Positions 52,041 through 61,749 are shown, counted from the stretch's first letter. The stretch is 64,000 bases of DNA from Dehalococcoidia bacterium (GCA_003523055.1 DPHC01000002.1:303927-367926); one strand, 5' to 3'. Numbers and translations are program-made. Notes: generated by a model not told the origin, from the letters alone.

Positions 52041-53825
52041 ATGACAAAAACAAAAAAAGTCCTATTAATACAACCAGCATCGGCTGGCGGAAATTTTGAA
52101 TATATGGCAATCCCCAGGCAGGGTATGTTGTTCTTGTCTTCAGCATTAGCTCAATGGGAAGGTGACTACACTTACGACAGAACTATTTGGTTTGAAGATA
52201 GGTCCGGATTGATAGACCCGGACAAAGATTTAGACGGGATAGATATCTTGATGGTCACTGCCCTTATCAATGAAGTTCCCAGAGCATTTCAAATAACAAG
52301 AGAAGCTAGACAATACCATCCAGAATTAGTCATTATCGGAGGTGGGCCACAACTAAGCCCGCTCCCAGAAGAAGCATATAAATACGGTAGTTTCGACGTG
52401 ATTGTTAACCGAGAAGGTGAAGATATCATAGGCCAGCTTTGCGACGTGTTAATGAACAATTCTAGTATGAAAGATACTTATTTAGAAAAAATCCCCGGTA
52501 TAACATTCTTAAAAGGCGACAAAATTGCTCAATTAATCCAAACTCCTAGAAGAGGTCTAGTATCACCCGACTTCGCAGAGCTTCCTGATTATAAATCAAT
52601 AAAAGACCTCACACCTCAAAACCCATTAACAGGTGGAGTATTAGAAACAACTAGAGGATGCACTGAAAACTGCTCCTACTGTCAGGTTATACAACAATTT
52701 CTTGGTTATAGATTAATTAGCCGTGAAACTGAACTTAAGCGCATAGGTCAAATTAGAGAATTGGCAGAAGATGGGTTGATACATAAAGGTCAAAACGGTA
52801 ATATAAGCATTTTTATTTCTGACGATTTACATCCGCCGCCATTAAGAGCAGTAAAGTTTAGAAATGAACGACTTGAAAGGCTCAAGAATTGGAAAGGTCA
52901 CACAGATAATATGTATATGATATGTCAAGCCAGAGCAGAAATCGGGCAAGACATGGAGCTAGCCACTGCTATGCAGGACGCTAATATAAAAATGTTATAT
53001 TTAGGGGTCGAATCTGACAACGCAGAAAACTTAAAATTAGTACGGAAACGCCAAGATCCTGGTCAAATGCACTCTGACTTGACCACACTGAATGGAATGG
53101 GATTTAGCGTGGTAGCTATGACAATCATAGGATTACCTTACGATACAGAAGAAAGTATAATGAGTTTAGCCGACTGGGTAACTGAGGTAAGTAACTACCA
53201 AACAGCTAACTTACTTACTCCGCTCCCAGCAACTTCTAATTGGACTGATTTGACTCCATTGAATGCAAATGGTGGCTTACTAGAGCCTGGTGAAATGAGG
53301 CCATATCACTTGTATACAGGACGCCGATTAGTTTTCCATGATGAAAGGTGGACAATGCAAGAAAGCGAAGAATTATTTGATAGATATTCTGCAAAATTAC
53401 GATCTATAGATAACTTGTATGGCCGAATATTTAGGATGCTACGAAGTTATAAAATGCGATTAGCCACTACTGGAAAAGATCTGACTGATTCAGTTGGAGG
53501 TAAAATCGGAGAACTTTCAGAGTTAATAAAAACAGGACTCGATAATGAAAGTGCAGGGTATAAGAGTATCGATACGACCGTTTTAAACTCATTATTAGAA
53601 AATATGAGAGCAGCTAGCCAACCCTTATCTAATGCAAAAACAGAAATAACAGACAAGATCAATTCCAAATTAACTGAAGTTAATGAAGCTTTAAAAACAG
53701 CTTCTCAGCAAGTTACAGAAAACAGTAAAGACATGTTTACAACCATAAGTCAAAATATGGATGAATTAAGTAGCATGCTGAAAAACGTAGTTTCAGATAC
53801 TTCTAGTGGTCCAGAAACCAACTAA
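52041..53825 (+). CDS. Cobalamin-binding-domain radical SAM protein with helical C-terminal tail
   Basis: A 594-residue protein. ATG 52041 is preferred to GTG 52032; neither has a strong Shine-Dalgarno. About residues 1-145 form a B12-binding-like domain (VIIGGGPQLSPLPEEAY). The radical SAM cluster is RGCTENCSYC, Cys 207, 211 and 214. The family performs methylations or ring chemistry on lipids, tetrapyrroles and other substrates. The last 110 residues are Ser/Thr/Lys-rich amphipathic helix (TEITDKINSKLTEVNEALK ...), resembling apolipoprotein or phasin-like tails. It sits between two fabF genes, which hints at a lipid substrate without proving it. Confidence 0.88.
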   Translation: MTKTKKVLLIQPASAGGNFEYMAIPRQGMLFLSSALAQWEGDYTYDRTIWFEDRSGLIDPDKDLDGIDILMVTALINEVPRAFQITREARQYHPELVIIGGGPQLSPLPEEAYKYGSFDVIVNREGEDIIGQLCDVLMNNSSMKDTYLEKIPGITFLKGDKIAQLIQTPRRGLVSPDFAELPDYKSIKDLTPQNPLTGGVLETTRGCTENCSYCQVIQQFLGYRLISRETELKRIGQIRELAEDGLIHKGQNGNISIFISDDLHPPPLRAVKFRNERLERLKNWKGHTDNMYMICQARAEIGQDMELATAMQDANIKMLYLGVESDNAENLKLVRKRQDPGQMHSDLTTLNGMGFSVVAMTIIGLPYDTEESIMSLADWVTEVSNYQTANLLTPLPATSNWTDLTPLNANGGLLEPGEMRPYHLYTGRRLVFHDERWTMQESEELFDRYSAKLRSIDNLYGRIFRMLRSYKMRLATTGKDLTDSVGGKIGELSELIKTGLDNESAGYKSIDTTVLNSLLENMRAASQPLSNAKTEITDKINSKLTEVNEALKTASQQVTENSKDMFTTISQNMDELSSMLKNVVSDTSSGPETN

Positions 53826-53835
53826 ATACATCCAT

Positions 53836-55077
53836 ATGAATAATCAAAAAGTAGTTATCACCGGTATCGGTACTATAAACCCTTTGGCACATAACTTAAT
53901 TGACACTTGGGAAAATATAGTAGATGGTACTAGCGGAATAGATTTTCTCACCTGCTTTGATACTGATGGGTTTGACACAAAATTTGGAGGAGAAGTGAAA
54001 AACTTCAATCCAGAGGATGTACTAAATCGTAAAAACGCCCGACGTATGGATAGATTTGCACAATTCGCATGCGTAGCAGCAATGGAAGCATGTAAACAAG
54101 CAAACTTGACAACTGAATCTTTAAAACCTTACGAATTATCTGTAATAATAGGCAGTGGCATAGGCGGTATAATTACCCTCTCTGAGCAATATGAGATACT
54201 TATGGGCAAAGGACCTAAGCGCGTGTCACCTTTCCTGATACCAATGATGTTGGGAGATATGGCATCTGCTCAAGTATCTATGATGACTGGTGCTTTGGGA
54301 GCAAATTATTGTGTAGTCTCTTCTTGCTCATCCGGAGCTGATGCCATAGGACAAGCTTGGAATAATATAAATAGTGGCCGATCTGACATTGTATTAGCAG
54401 GAGGAGCAGAAGCTCCTTTATCTCCTGTTGCAGTCGCGGGATTTAATAGTTTGAGAGCCCTATCAAAACATAACGAAGACCCCAAAAGGGCTAGTAGACC
54501 ATTCGATATAAATAGGGACGGATTCGTTATGGCAGAAGGTGCAGCTGTTTTAGTTCTTGAAAGCGAATCCCATGCAATAGCTCGTGGTGCCCAACCTTTA
54601 GCAGAACTTAAAGGCTATGGTTCGTCTTCTGACGCTCACCATCTTACGGAACCCAACCCTACTGGTGAAACAGCAGCTCAAGCTATCAGCAATGCCCTTT
54701 CAATTTCAAATATAAAGCCAAGCGACATTGATTATTTGAACGCACATGGAACTTCGACTCCCCTCAATGATTCACAAGAAACTAAAGCGATCAAGTTATC
54801 CCTAGGCGATTCAGCAAAATCTATCAATATAAGCTCTACGAAGTCCATGACTGGACATCTTCTAGGAGCCGGTGGAGCTTTAGAAGCAGCATTCTGTGTT
54901 AAAGCTATACAGAGTTCCACTATACCGCCGACAATTAACCTTGAAGAACCAGACCCATCATGTGACTTAAATTACACTCCAAGAAAATCTATATCCAAAG
55001 AAGTAAATATATCGATGAGCAATTCATTTGGTTTTGGCGGGCATAATTCAGTATTGATTTTTGCGAAATATAATTAA
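53836..55077 (+). CDS. fabF: Beta-ketoacyl-ACP synthase II, second copy
   Basis: A 413-residue condensing enzyme. The frame is open from 53806 but ATG 53836, giving MNNQKVVITGIGTINPL, matches the family N-terminus and lies 10 bp after the radical SAM stop. The catalytic triad is intact: Cys in VVSSCSSGADAIG, His in NAHGTSTPLND, His in KSMTGHLLGAGG. Diverged from the copy at 48.2 kb, so they probably differ in chain-length or acceptor use. Confidence 0.93.
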   Translation: MNNQKVVITGIGTINPLAHNLIDTWENIVDGTSGIDFLTCFDTDGFDTKFGGEVKNFNPEDVLNRKNARRMDRFAQFACVAAMEACKQANLTTESLKPYELSVIIGSGIGGIITLSEQYEILMGKGPKRVSPFLIPMMLGDMASAQVSMMTGALGANYCVVSSCSSGADAIGQAWNNINSGRSDIVLAGGAEAPLSPVAVAGFNSLRALSKHNEDPKRASRPFDINRDGFVMAEGAAVLVLESESHAIARGAQPLAELKGYGSSSDAHHLTEPNPTGETAAQAISNALSISNIKPSDIDYLNAHGTSTPLNDSQETKAIKLSLGDSAKSINISSTKSMTGHLLGAGGALEAAFCVKAIQSSTIPPTINLEEPDPSCDLNYTPRKSISKEVNISMSNSFGFGGHNSVLIFAKYN

Positions 55078-55082
55078 CTACC

Positions 55083-55544
55083 ATGAATGGCGAACCTAAT
55101 TATAAAAATCTCCCTATTCAGCAAAGAATTGTGATAAGCCTATGTCATTCCATAACCGTATCTCTAGGGCTCCCTATATATCTTCTCACACAGTCTCATC
55201 TGATATTTATACTATGCCCTACTATATGTTATTTGATTTCTAGATACCATAGAAGAAATGGAAACTCGTGGATGGCCTACCAAGGGCTTCAATCTACAAT
55301 AATTAATCTTACTTTATTTTTCGGTATTTTTGCATTGTTTGAATTTCAACCTACTGCCAAAATACCCAATTTATTATTACTTTCGGCAATTTTTACCTTG
55401 AGTGTATACAGTTTATGGGGAGCATTAGATACATTCCTAGGCTTTGAATTCAATTATATTTTAATTGGCAATATTAGCAAAAAAGTATCTAATTCAAATC
55501 TCTATAGAAAACGTTTTAAAGATAAATATAGTAACGAAAAATAA
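55083..55544 (+). CDS. Small membrane protein, DUF4870-like
   Basis: A 153-residue protein with about four hydrophobic segments (roughly 18-37, 40-56, 72-90, 100-125). The segment LCPTICYLISRYHRRNGNSWMAYQGLQSTIINL resembles DUF4870, whose members have a cytosolic loop with a conserved aromatic/Gln stretch between helices. Basic C-terminus (YRKRFKDKYSNEK). Function unknown. Starts 5 bp after the second fabF, so probably in its operon; convergent with lgt. Confidence 0.7.
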   Translation: MNGEPNYKNLPIQQRIVISLCHSITVSLGLPIYLLTQSHLIFILCPTICYLISRYHRRNGNSWMAYQGLQSTIINLTLFFGIFALFEFQPTAKIPNLLLLSAIFTLSVYSLWGALDTFLGFEFNYILIGNISKKVSNSNLYRKRFKDKYSNEK

Positions 55545-55566
55545 TCGAGACTACGATAGAGTACAG

Positions 55567-56442
55567 TTATTTTAATTTACTTCGGAAACATACCACAGGC
55601 ACTGTAATCGCCAACAACAAAATAGCAATGATCTGAGGTTGGTTTAAACCCATTATATTCATTTGATAATCATCTCTTAAAAACATTATAAAAAACCTAC
55701 CAAAGGAATACAACAACAAAAATACTACAAACAACATTCCATCAGGTTTGATTTTATCTTTCAACCACCATAACAATACAAACACCATAACATCCCATAT
55801 TAATTCGTAAAATACCGCCGGATGTGTTGCAGCTCTGTTAACACCCGGACTTAGAGGATGCGTATATATAATTCCCCAAGGGAGATCTGTGACCGAAGCA
55901 AAATGCTCTCCGTTAATAACGTCTCCAATCCTACCGATAGCCATTCCCAATATCATTCCAGGAGCTAATAAATCTGCGAATATACCCGGTCTAGGCAGGC
56001 TAATAGGCTTAATTTTATTTAATAAAGGAAAATATGTAACATATCTTAAAACATAATTATTATTACGGATTTGCAAATATAAGTACCCACCTATAGTTCC
56101 TCCAATAACTGCTCCATATATAGCTATCCCACCTTTCCATATATAAAAAACAGATATGGGATCAAACACATAAATTGCTGACCAGAAGTCTATTACATGA
56201 AACACTCTAGCTCCTATAATACCTGACAGGATAGCCCACGGAGCAATTGTCATTACACTATCTGGATTAACGAATCCTGGATCATTTACATCATTAGATC
56301 TCTTACCTGACCAATAAACTATCAGATATAATGCCACTATCAACCCCAAAGCTGTGAACAGGCCATGCCAAGACAATACTAACCATCCCAAATCTAAAAT
56401 ATAGGGGCTAAAAGGTATGTTAATAACAAGAAAATTCATCAT
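55567..56442 (-). CDS. lgt: Prolipoprotein diacylglyceryl transferase
   Basis: A 291-residue inner-membrane enzyme attaching diacylglycerol to the lipobox Cys. Seven or so hydrophobic helices; GARVFHVIDFW, AIYGAVIGG, and GRIGDVINGEHFASVTDLPWG with the conserved Arg/Asn-Gly-Glu region; HPAVFYELIWD near residue 195. Overlaps ispE by 23 bp at its start. Presence implies lipoproteins anchored at the cell surface. Confidence 0.95.
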   Translation of the reverse strand: MMNFLVINIPFSPYILDLGWLVLSWHGLFTALGLIVALYLIVYWSGKRSNDVNDPGFVNPDSVMTIAPWAILSGIIGARVFHVIDFWSAIYVFDPISVFYIWKGGIAIYGAVIGGTIGGYLYLQIRNNNYVLRYVTYFPLLNKIKPISLPRPGIFADLLAPGMILGMAIGRIGDVINGEHFASVTDLPWGIIYTHPLSPGVNRAATHPAVFYELIWDVMVFVLLWWLKDKIKPDGMLFVVFLLLYSFGRFFIMFLRDDYQMNIMGLNQPQIIAILLLAITVPVVCFRSKLK

Positions 56443-57298
56443 GTTCTCCTAAACTTATGCTGGACGTATTTACTCTAAATACATCTATATCTTTATCTCT
56501 AGACCACGACACTAAATTATCGTATTGCTCTGCGTTTTTCATGAATCCGAACATACTCATACCAGAGCCTGTGATAAACAAGTTAGTTCCGATATTATTC
56601 TCAATAGAGCGCTTTTTTTCTATTATTGAAGGGTTAAATCTTTCAATTGCTTGGGTAAATCCATTATATAATAATTTTTCATCGAATAATCCTATATTCA
56701 AGTTAGATTTCAAATTTTGAACCATTCTACCATTCGTAAAATCTTCATCTTCTAACAATGAATACAACAAATGAGTCTTGGACTCTAGTTTGGTTTTGGG
56801 GCAAATAAGCACTATGTTTCCAATATGCAGATCTTTTAATTTTTCTACTATTTCACCTGTTCCACTTACGTAACAAGTTCCACCATATAAAAAAAATGGG
56901 ACATCAGATCCAATACTAATAGCTATAATTTTTAATTCATCCAAAGATAACCTGGCGCCGGTCATTTCATTCATTAAAACTAATATAGCAGCCGCATTAC
57001 TGCTTCCACCTCCCAAACCCATTGCTACAGGAATTCTTTTAGTCAAGATTATGTCAACATTAACATCGGTGTTAGCCTGCATGTTAAATTGTTCAACTGC
57101 TTTAAACATGATATTTTTATCACCCTCTAATGACCTATCATTGCTAGTTACACGAGTTTCAGTGCTTAAAATACATTCTATGTCATCGTGTAAATCTATG
57201 GTTTGCATTAAAGTATTAATATCGTGGTATCCATCTGGTCTTTTACTCAATATTTCTAGAGCCAGATTAATTTTAGCAAATGACTTAACAAGCGCCAT
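56420..57298 (-). CDS. ispE: 4-diphosphocytidyl-2-C-methyl-D-erythritol kinase
   Basis: A 292-residue GHMP kinase of the MEP isoprenoid pathway. KSFAKINLALEILSKRPDGYHDINTLMQ is the N-terminal signature, PVAMGLGGGSSNAAA the ATP-binding GHMP motif near residue 95, and FITGSGMSMFGF the C-terminal motif. Order rsmA-ispE-lgt on the minus strand, with 6 bp and -23 bp spacings, indicates one operon. Confidence 0.96.
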   Translation of the reverse strand: MALVKSFAKINLALEILSKRPDGYHDINTLMQTIDLHDDIECILSTETRVTSNDRSLEGDKNIMFKAVEQFNMQANTDVNVDIILTKRIPVAMGLGGGSSNAAAILVLMNEMTGARLSLDELKIIAISIGSDVPFFLYGGTCYVSGTGEIVEKLKDLHIGNIVLICPKTKLESKTHLLYSLLEDEDFTNGRMVQNLKSNLNIGLFDEKLLYNGFTQAIERFNPSIIEKKRSIENNIGTNLFITGSGMSMFGFMKNAEQYDNLVSWSRDKDIDVFRVNTSSISLGEHDEFSCY

Positions 57299-57304
57299 CT
57301 ATAA

Positions 57305-58123
57305 TTACCTGTCCATAGTATGCTTCAAAGGGAGTTTATCACAGGCATTAGTGAACAATTGAATCCATTCACTCACTTGTAAAGTTTCAGATCTACAAGA
57401 AGGGTTTATATTATTATTTTCCAACAAAGTATTGATTTCAGGTTTTGGAATTTTAAAGTAATTAGACATAGAATTCGCAATCATTTTACGTGGTGCTGAG
57501 AATCCTCCTTTCAACAAATCAACAAATTTATAGTAATCAATATCCGATGAAAAATAATTAGGTTTAGGAATAAATTTTACTACTGTAGACGTAACGCTCG
57601 GTTCAGGTTCAAAAGAATCTTTTGGCGCGTCACACACATGTTCTACATCAGCCATAAGTTGAGTGAGTACAGAAAGCAATCTCATTTTACCTGGTTTAGC
57701 TAAAATAGTATCTGCCACTTCTTTCTGGAACATCAACACCATAAGAACCGGTTGGTTATTAGATTCTAAAAACATTCTTAAAAAGTAAGTAGCGGCATAA
57801 TACGGTAAGTTAGCTAATAACTTATAATCAGAATCGCCGAGTAATTTGTCATAGTCAAACGTCCGTGCATCTTGATTAAATAATTTCAATGTTTCTATGT
57901 GATTGAATTCCTGTTGTAATTTATCATATAAGATTCCGTCAAGCTCTATACCTATCACATTGTTAGATCGTAATAGTATAGCTTCGGTAAGTTTACCTGT
58001 TCCAGGTCCTATTTCTAATATAGTATCGCTTTGGATTATGTCAGCGGCATCAATGGTTTTATTTATAACATCAATGTCGATTAAAAAATTTTGTCCTAGC
58101 GATTTACGAGCTTTATATTTCAA
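57305..58123 (-). CDS. rsmA: 16S rRNA (A1518/A1519) dimethyltransferase RsmA/KsgA
   Basis: A 272-residue SAM-dependent enzyme dimethylating two adenines near the 16S 3' end. The open frame reaches 58240, but that extension lies within the SRP RNA gene. The natural start is TTG 58123, giving LKYKARKSLGQNFL with CAGGAA upstream. Motif I is ILEIGPGTGKLTEAIL; the catalytic NLPYYAATYFL and PEPSVTSTVVKF follow. It starts 27 bp past the SRP RNA 3' end. Confidence 0.95.
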   Translation of the reverse strand: MKYKARKSLGQNFLIDIDVINKTIDAADIIQSDTILEIGPGTGKLTEAILLRSNNVIGIELDGILYDKLQQEFNHIETLKLFNQDARTFDYDKLLGDSDYKLLANLPYYAATYFLRMFLESNNQPVLMVLMFQKEVADTILAKPGKMRLLSVLTQLMADVEHVCDAPKDSFEPEPSVTSTVVKFIPKPNYFSSDIDYYKFVDLLKGGFSAPRKMIANSMSNYFKIPKPEINTLLENNNINPSCRSETLQVSEWIQLFTNACDKLPLKHTMDR

Positions 58124-58149
58124 ATTTATTTCTATTCCTGATTGCAGGT

Positions 58150-58418
58150 GGCCGTGCACCCGATTTTGTAACAAATTAATTATTCTTAATAAATAATATA
58201 ACTCAATCTGAGTTATCTCACGGCACCCAAAACATTCCACTTACCGTTGCTTCCTTCCGGATCTGGCGGGGTTTATGGGGCTTTGTCGCGTAAGGCCCAA
58301 ATATCAACATCATTATATTTATTAGAGGAACAAGAAATCCATTCCGAATTCGGGAATTCAATCCTGCTACAGCGGATTTCAGGTACAGGGTGCCGCTAAT
58401 TCCCCATCTAGCACAACC
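58150..58418 (-). ncRNA. ffs: Signal recognition particle RNA, large (Alu-domain) bacterial type
   Basis: On the minus strand the 5' end GGTTGTGC (58411-58418) pairs with GCACGGCC (58150-58157), closing the molecule. The Alu domain GTGCTAGATGGGG, TTAGCGGCACCCTGTACC, AATCCGCTGTAGCAGG is almost word-for-word the Bacillus scRNA 5' part. The S domain carries the Ffh-binding GCCAGATCCGGAAGGAAGCA (about 58249-58268). Total about 269 nt, compared with about 110 nt for 4.5S-type RNAs. Ends are set from the terminal helix and the promoter. Confidence 0.93.
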
Positions 58419-58424
58419 ATCTTA

Positions 58425-58453
58425 ATGGTATTTTACCTACGGTGATGTGTCAA
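58425..58453 (-). promoter_or_regulatory. Promoter of the SRP RNA gene
   Basis: Minus-strand TTGACA (58448-58453), 17-bp spacer, TACCAT (58425-58430). The expected start falls about 7 bases on, at the first G of the closing helix (58418). Confidence 0.7.
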
Positions 58454-58526
58454 TCACTGTAAGTTTTAGTTTGGTTATTATAAAATTAACATGTTAAAAA
58501 AAAATAAGCATAAATAGGAATGTATA

Positions 58527-59306
58527 TTGATAACTAAAGCTGTAATACCGACAGCCGGTCTAGGGACACGATTCCACCCTGTGACAAAAATAATCCCCAA
58601 AGAATTATTACCCGTATTTAACACGCCAGCTTTAGAAATAATAATACAAGAAGCCATAAATTCAGGTATAGAAGAAATTATTATAGTTAATTCACCCTCC
58701 AAGCCACTCATAAACATATTTATTGAGAATTATTTAAAAAACTTAAATCCTGGCATAGCTAAAAATGTTGATATTTCTATAATCATCCAAGAAAAACCAT
58801 TGGGGCTCGGGCATGCAATTCTACAATCTTGCAATAAAATTCAAAATGACCCTTTTGCAGTTTTGCTACCAGACGATATTATATTTTCTAAAGTACCTTT
58901 GCTAAGGCAAATGATAAATAAGTATGCTGAGTTACAGTCATCGATGTTATGCGTAAAATCGAACCCAAATCATTTATTACAACACTACGGAGTTATAGAA
59001 CCTAGTAGAAAAGAAAGTACAACCAATATAGACTACATTATAGAAAAACCAAATATTGATGAAGCTCCAAGTGACCTATGTGTAGTAGGAAGATATATTT
59101 TCACATCAGATATTTTTAACCAGTTGTCTCATGCAAAACCTACAAAAAATAATGAAATACAATTAACAGATAGTATTAATAGTTTAATTCAATTTCAATC
59201 GGTCCATCAGTTTTTATTAGCAGAGCCACATTTTGACATTGGAACTCCCATGGGATTGATTTCGGCATCTTTATATAGGTCACAAAACGATCAAACCACA
59301 ATTTAA
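58527..59306 (+). CDS. galU: UTP-glucose-1-phosphate uridylyltransferase-like nucleotidyltransferase
   Basis: A 259-residue sugar-nucleotide synthase. It starts at TTG 58527 because the signature AVIPTAGLGTRFHPVTKIIPKELLPV begins at residue 4. QEKPLGLGHAIL and LLPDDIIF follow, with YIIEKP and VGRYIF later: the GalU pattern for making UDP-glucose. Shorter than the usual roughly 290 residues at the C-terminus. Another NDP-sugar is possible. Followed 10 bp later by the DinB-like gene. Confidence 0.87.
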   Translation: MITKAVIPTAGLGTRFHPVTKIIPKELLPVFNTPALEIIIQEAINSGIEEIIIVNSPSKPLINIFIENYLKNLNPGIAKNVDISIIIQEKPLGLGHAILQSCNKIQNDPFAVLLPDDIIFSKVPLLRQMINKYAELQSSMLCVKSNPNHLLQHYGVIEPSRKESTTNIDYIIEKPNIDEAPSDLCVVGRYIFTSDIFNQLSHAKPTKNNEIQLTDSINSLIQFQSVHQFLLAEPHFDIGTPMGLISASLYRSQNDQTTI

Positions 59307-59316
59307 GAGGAGCAAT

Positions 59317-59790
59317 ATGCTATTACAAAATAATAATTACCTAGCAATTTTAGATTCATTCATAATGTGTATATCGTCTATATTAGAACGAAACAAAAAT
59401 AAGGTAGATTTTTGCCCAGATGAAACATCCTGGTCCATTAGGCAACATATTTATCATTTATTAGATACTCCAACAGGAGGGATACACTCAATTATGACAA
59501 CAGTGAAGACCAATCCAAAAGAGACCTTGGTCATCATTCCTGATTTGGACAATATCACAGAAGACAACCAAAAAAAAACCACACTTGAAATCCAGGCTGA
59601 TTTAATAAATTATTCTAAATCATTTCACAATTGCCTTTCACTGTATTCTGAAGAAGATTTGGATCAAATTATTATCCAAACTAGTCTACCTAAACGCGGA
59701 ATCATAGAAGACCGTACACCTCGGAGTTTATTAGATAGGTTATTTGTGAGGCATTGGTCAGAACACATTAGTGATTTGCTCAAATTATGA
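59317..59790 (+). CDS. DinB-like four-helix protein
   Basis: A 157-residue mostly helical protein. Histidines in SWSIRQHIYHLLD near residue 49 and in VRHWSEHISDLL near residue 148 match the metal-binding His positions of DinB/YfiT-type proteins, some of which are thiol-S-transferases using bacillithiol or mycothiol. With inositol-phosphate synthesis and a possible MshA/PimA-like gene in the window, a mycothiol-type cofactor could be considered, but there is no direct support. Good AGAGGAG site. Convergent with lepA. Confidence 0.7.
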   Translation: MLLQNNNYLAILDSFIMCISSILERNKNKVDFCPDETSWSIRQHIYHLLDTPTGGIHSIMTTVKTNPKETLVIIPDLDNITEDNQKKTTLEIQADLINYSKSFHNCLSLYSEEDLDQIIIQTSLPKRGIIEDRTPRSLLDRLFVRHWSEHISDLLKL

Positions 59791-59801
59791 TCGAGCTGTA
59801 G

Positions 59802-61640
59802 TCAAGAATTTATATTCATGATTGTGAGGAAAGCCTCTTGGGGAACTTCTACTCGACCAATACTTTTTAACCGTTTTTTTCCTTCTTTTTGTTTTTCAAG
59901 AAGTTTTCTCTTTCTAGTTATGTCTCCTCCATAACATTTAGCTAATACATCTTTCCTAACAGCTCTAACAGTTTCTCTAGCAATAACTCTGCCGCCTATT
60001 GACGCCTGAATAGGCACTTCAAACATCTGCCTAGGTATGGTTCCATGCAATTTGCTGACTAATGATTTTCCATAATAAACAGCTTGATCTTTATGAACAA
60101 TCATAGAGAGTGCCTCTACTACATATTTATTGACCAAAATATCAATTTTTATCAACTGGGATACTTGGTATCCATCCAAAGTATAATCCAATGAAGCATA
60201 CCCTTGAGTTTTAGATTTTATCTGATTATAAAAATCTGTAATTAATTCTGACAATGGCATAATATATTCCATCATCACTCTTCCATTATCTTGAGATTCT
60301 TGGAATGTTTCATCTCCTGAAATAGATTGAATATATTCCATTCTTTTGTATTCTGACCTTTTACTATGCATCAATTCCATTACTGGACCGACAAATCTAC
60401 CTGGAACCATTATCGTTAACTTTAGGATCGGTTCTTCGATAAAATCTATTTCTGCGGGATTCGGGAAATGATCTGGGTTTTCAACATTAACAATAGTTTT
60501 ATTCTTCAAATGCACTTGGTATGACACATTCGGAGACGTTGCTATTATATCTAAATTGTATTCTCTCTCTAATCTTTCTTGCACGATTTCCAAATGCATA
60601 AGACCGAGAAATCCACATCTGAATCCAAATCCTAAAGCTGAACTACTCTCAGGTTCCAATGTAAGAGATGCATCATTGAGTTGAAGTTTTTGCAAAGCAT
60701 TTCGCAAATTATCATAATCTTCACCATCAGAAGGATACAATCCTGCAAAAACCATAGATTTTAAAGGTTTATAACCTTCTAATGCATTTTCGGCAGGGAA
60801 TGCTGGATTTGTTAATGTATCGCCAACAGCGCATTCTTTGACATCTTTAAACCCCGTTGCAATATAGCCAACTTGTCCTGCATAAAGAGTGTTCACAGGA
60901 GTAGGGGCAGGAGTAAAAATACCTAATTCAACTATGTCTGCTACTTTATCTGAAGACATGACTTTGATTTTGTCAGATTTATTAATAACCCCATCAGTCG
61001 CCCTAATGTAGGTGATTATCCCTTTATATGAATCATATAGTGAATCAAAAACTAATCCTCTGAAATTATCGCTGACTAAGCCTTTAGGAGGAGGAACGCG
61101 TAGAATAACTTCGTTCAATATATTCATCGCTCCAGTACCATCCTTAGCAGATACAAATAGCATTTCATCATCATTAAAACCAAAAATCTGTTTCAATTCT
61201 GCCGCTACTCTCTCTGGTTCCGCTTGAGGTAGATCGATTTTATTTATTACAGGTATCAACACTAAATCATAGTCCAATGCCATCAATGCATTAGCGATTG
61301 TTTGGGCTTCTACTCCCTGACTTGCATCTACTACTAACAGAGCACCTTCACAAGCAGCCAATGCTCGTGAGACTTCATAACTAAAATCAACATGCCCGGG
61401 GGTATCAATTAGATTTAACTGGTAGGTGCTTTGATCTATTCCTTCGTGAATCATTGATACGGCTTTACCTTTAATAGTAATCCCTCGTTCACGTTCGAGG
61501 TCCATGCGGTCCAAAAATTGTGCCTTCATGTCTTGAGTTCTTACAGTACCAGTTATTTCTAAGAATCGATCCGCTAAAGTGGATTTACCATGATCGATGT
61601 GAGCTATAATCGAAAAATTCCTTATTTTAGATGGATCCAT
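59802..61640 (-). CDS. lepA: Elongation factor 4 (LepA)
   Basis: A 612-residue ribosomal GTPase back-translocase. G1 is AHIDHGKSTLADRFLE, G2 region RERGITIKG, G3 DTPGHVDFSYE, G4 NKIDLP. EF-G-like domains follow, and the LepA-specific C-terminal domain includes GTIPRQMFEVPIQASIGGRVIARETVRA and CYGGDITRKRKLLEKQKEGKKRLKSIG. Full length. Confidence 0.98.
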   Translation of the reverse strand: MDPSKIRNFSIIAHIDHGKSTLADRFLEITGTVRTQDMKAQFLDRMDLERERGITIKGKAVSMIHEGIDQSTYQLNLIDTPGHVDFSYEVSRALAACEGALLVVDASQGVEAQTIANALMALDYDLVLIPVINKIDLPQAEPERVAAELKQIFGFNDDEMLFVSAKDGTGAMNILNEVILRVPPPKGLVSDNFRGLVFDSLYDSYKGIITYIRATDGVINKSDKIKVMSSDKVADIVELGIFTPAPTPVNTLYAGQVGYIATGFKDVKECAVGDTLTNPAFPAENALEGYKPLKSMVFAGLYPSDGEDYDNLRNALQKLQLNDASLTLEPESSSALGFGFRCGFLGLMHLEIVQERLEREYNLDIIATSPNVSYQVHLKNKTIVNVENPDHFPNPAEIDFIEEPILKLTIMVPGRFVGPVMELMHSKRSEYKRMEYIQSISGDETFQESQDNGRVMMEYIMPLSELITDFYNQIKSKTQGYASLDYTLDGYQVSQLIKIDILVNKYVVEALSMIVHKDQAVYYGKSLVSKLHGTIPRQMFEVPIQASIGGRVIARETVRAVRKDVLAKCYGGDITRKRKLLEKQKEGKKRLKSIGRVEVPQEAFLTIMNINS

Positions 61641-61749
61641 ATTTTCCTTTAATGAGACACCTTACAGTAATAAATTTAACCAGTTGCAAAACAATGCCTG
61701 ATCAAATTATACATGGGTTTGTTTTTGAATGTCTTAGTGTTACTGCAAT

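Noticed and set aside
58124..58240. N-terminal extension of RsmA (39 codons)
   Set aside because: Lies within the SRP RNA gene, and RsmA proteins begin close to the KARKSLGQNFL motif; TTG 58123 is the better start.
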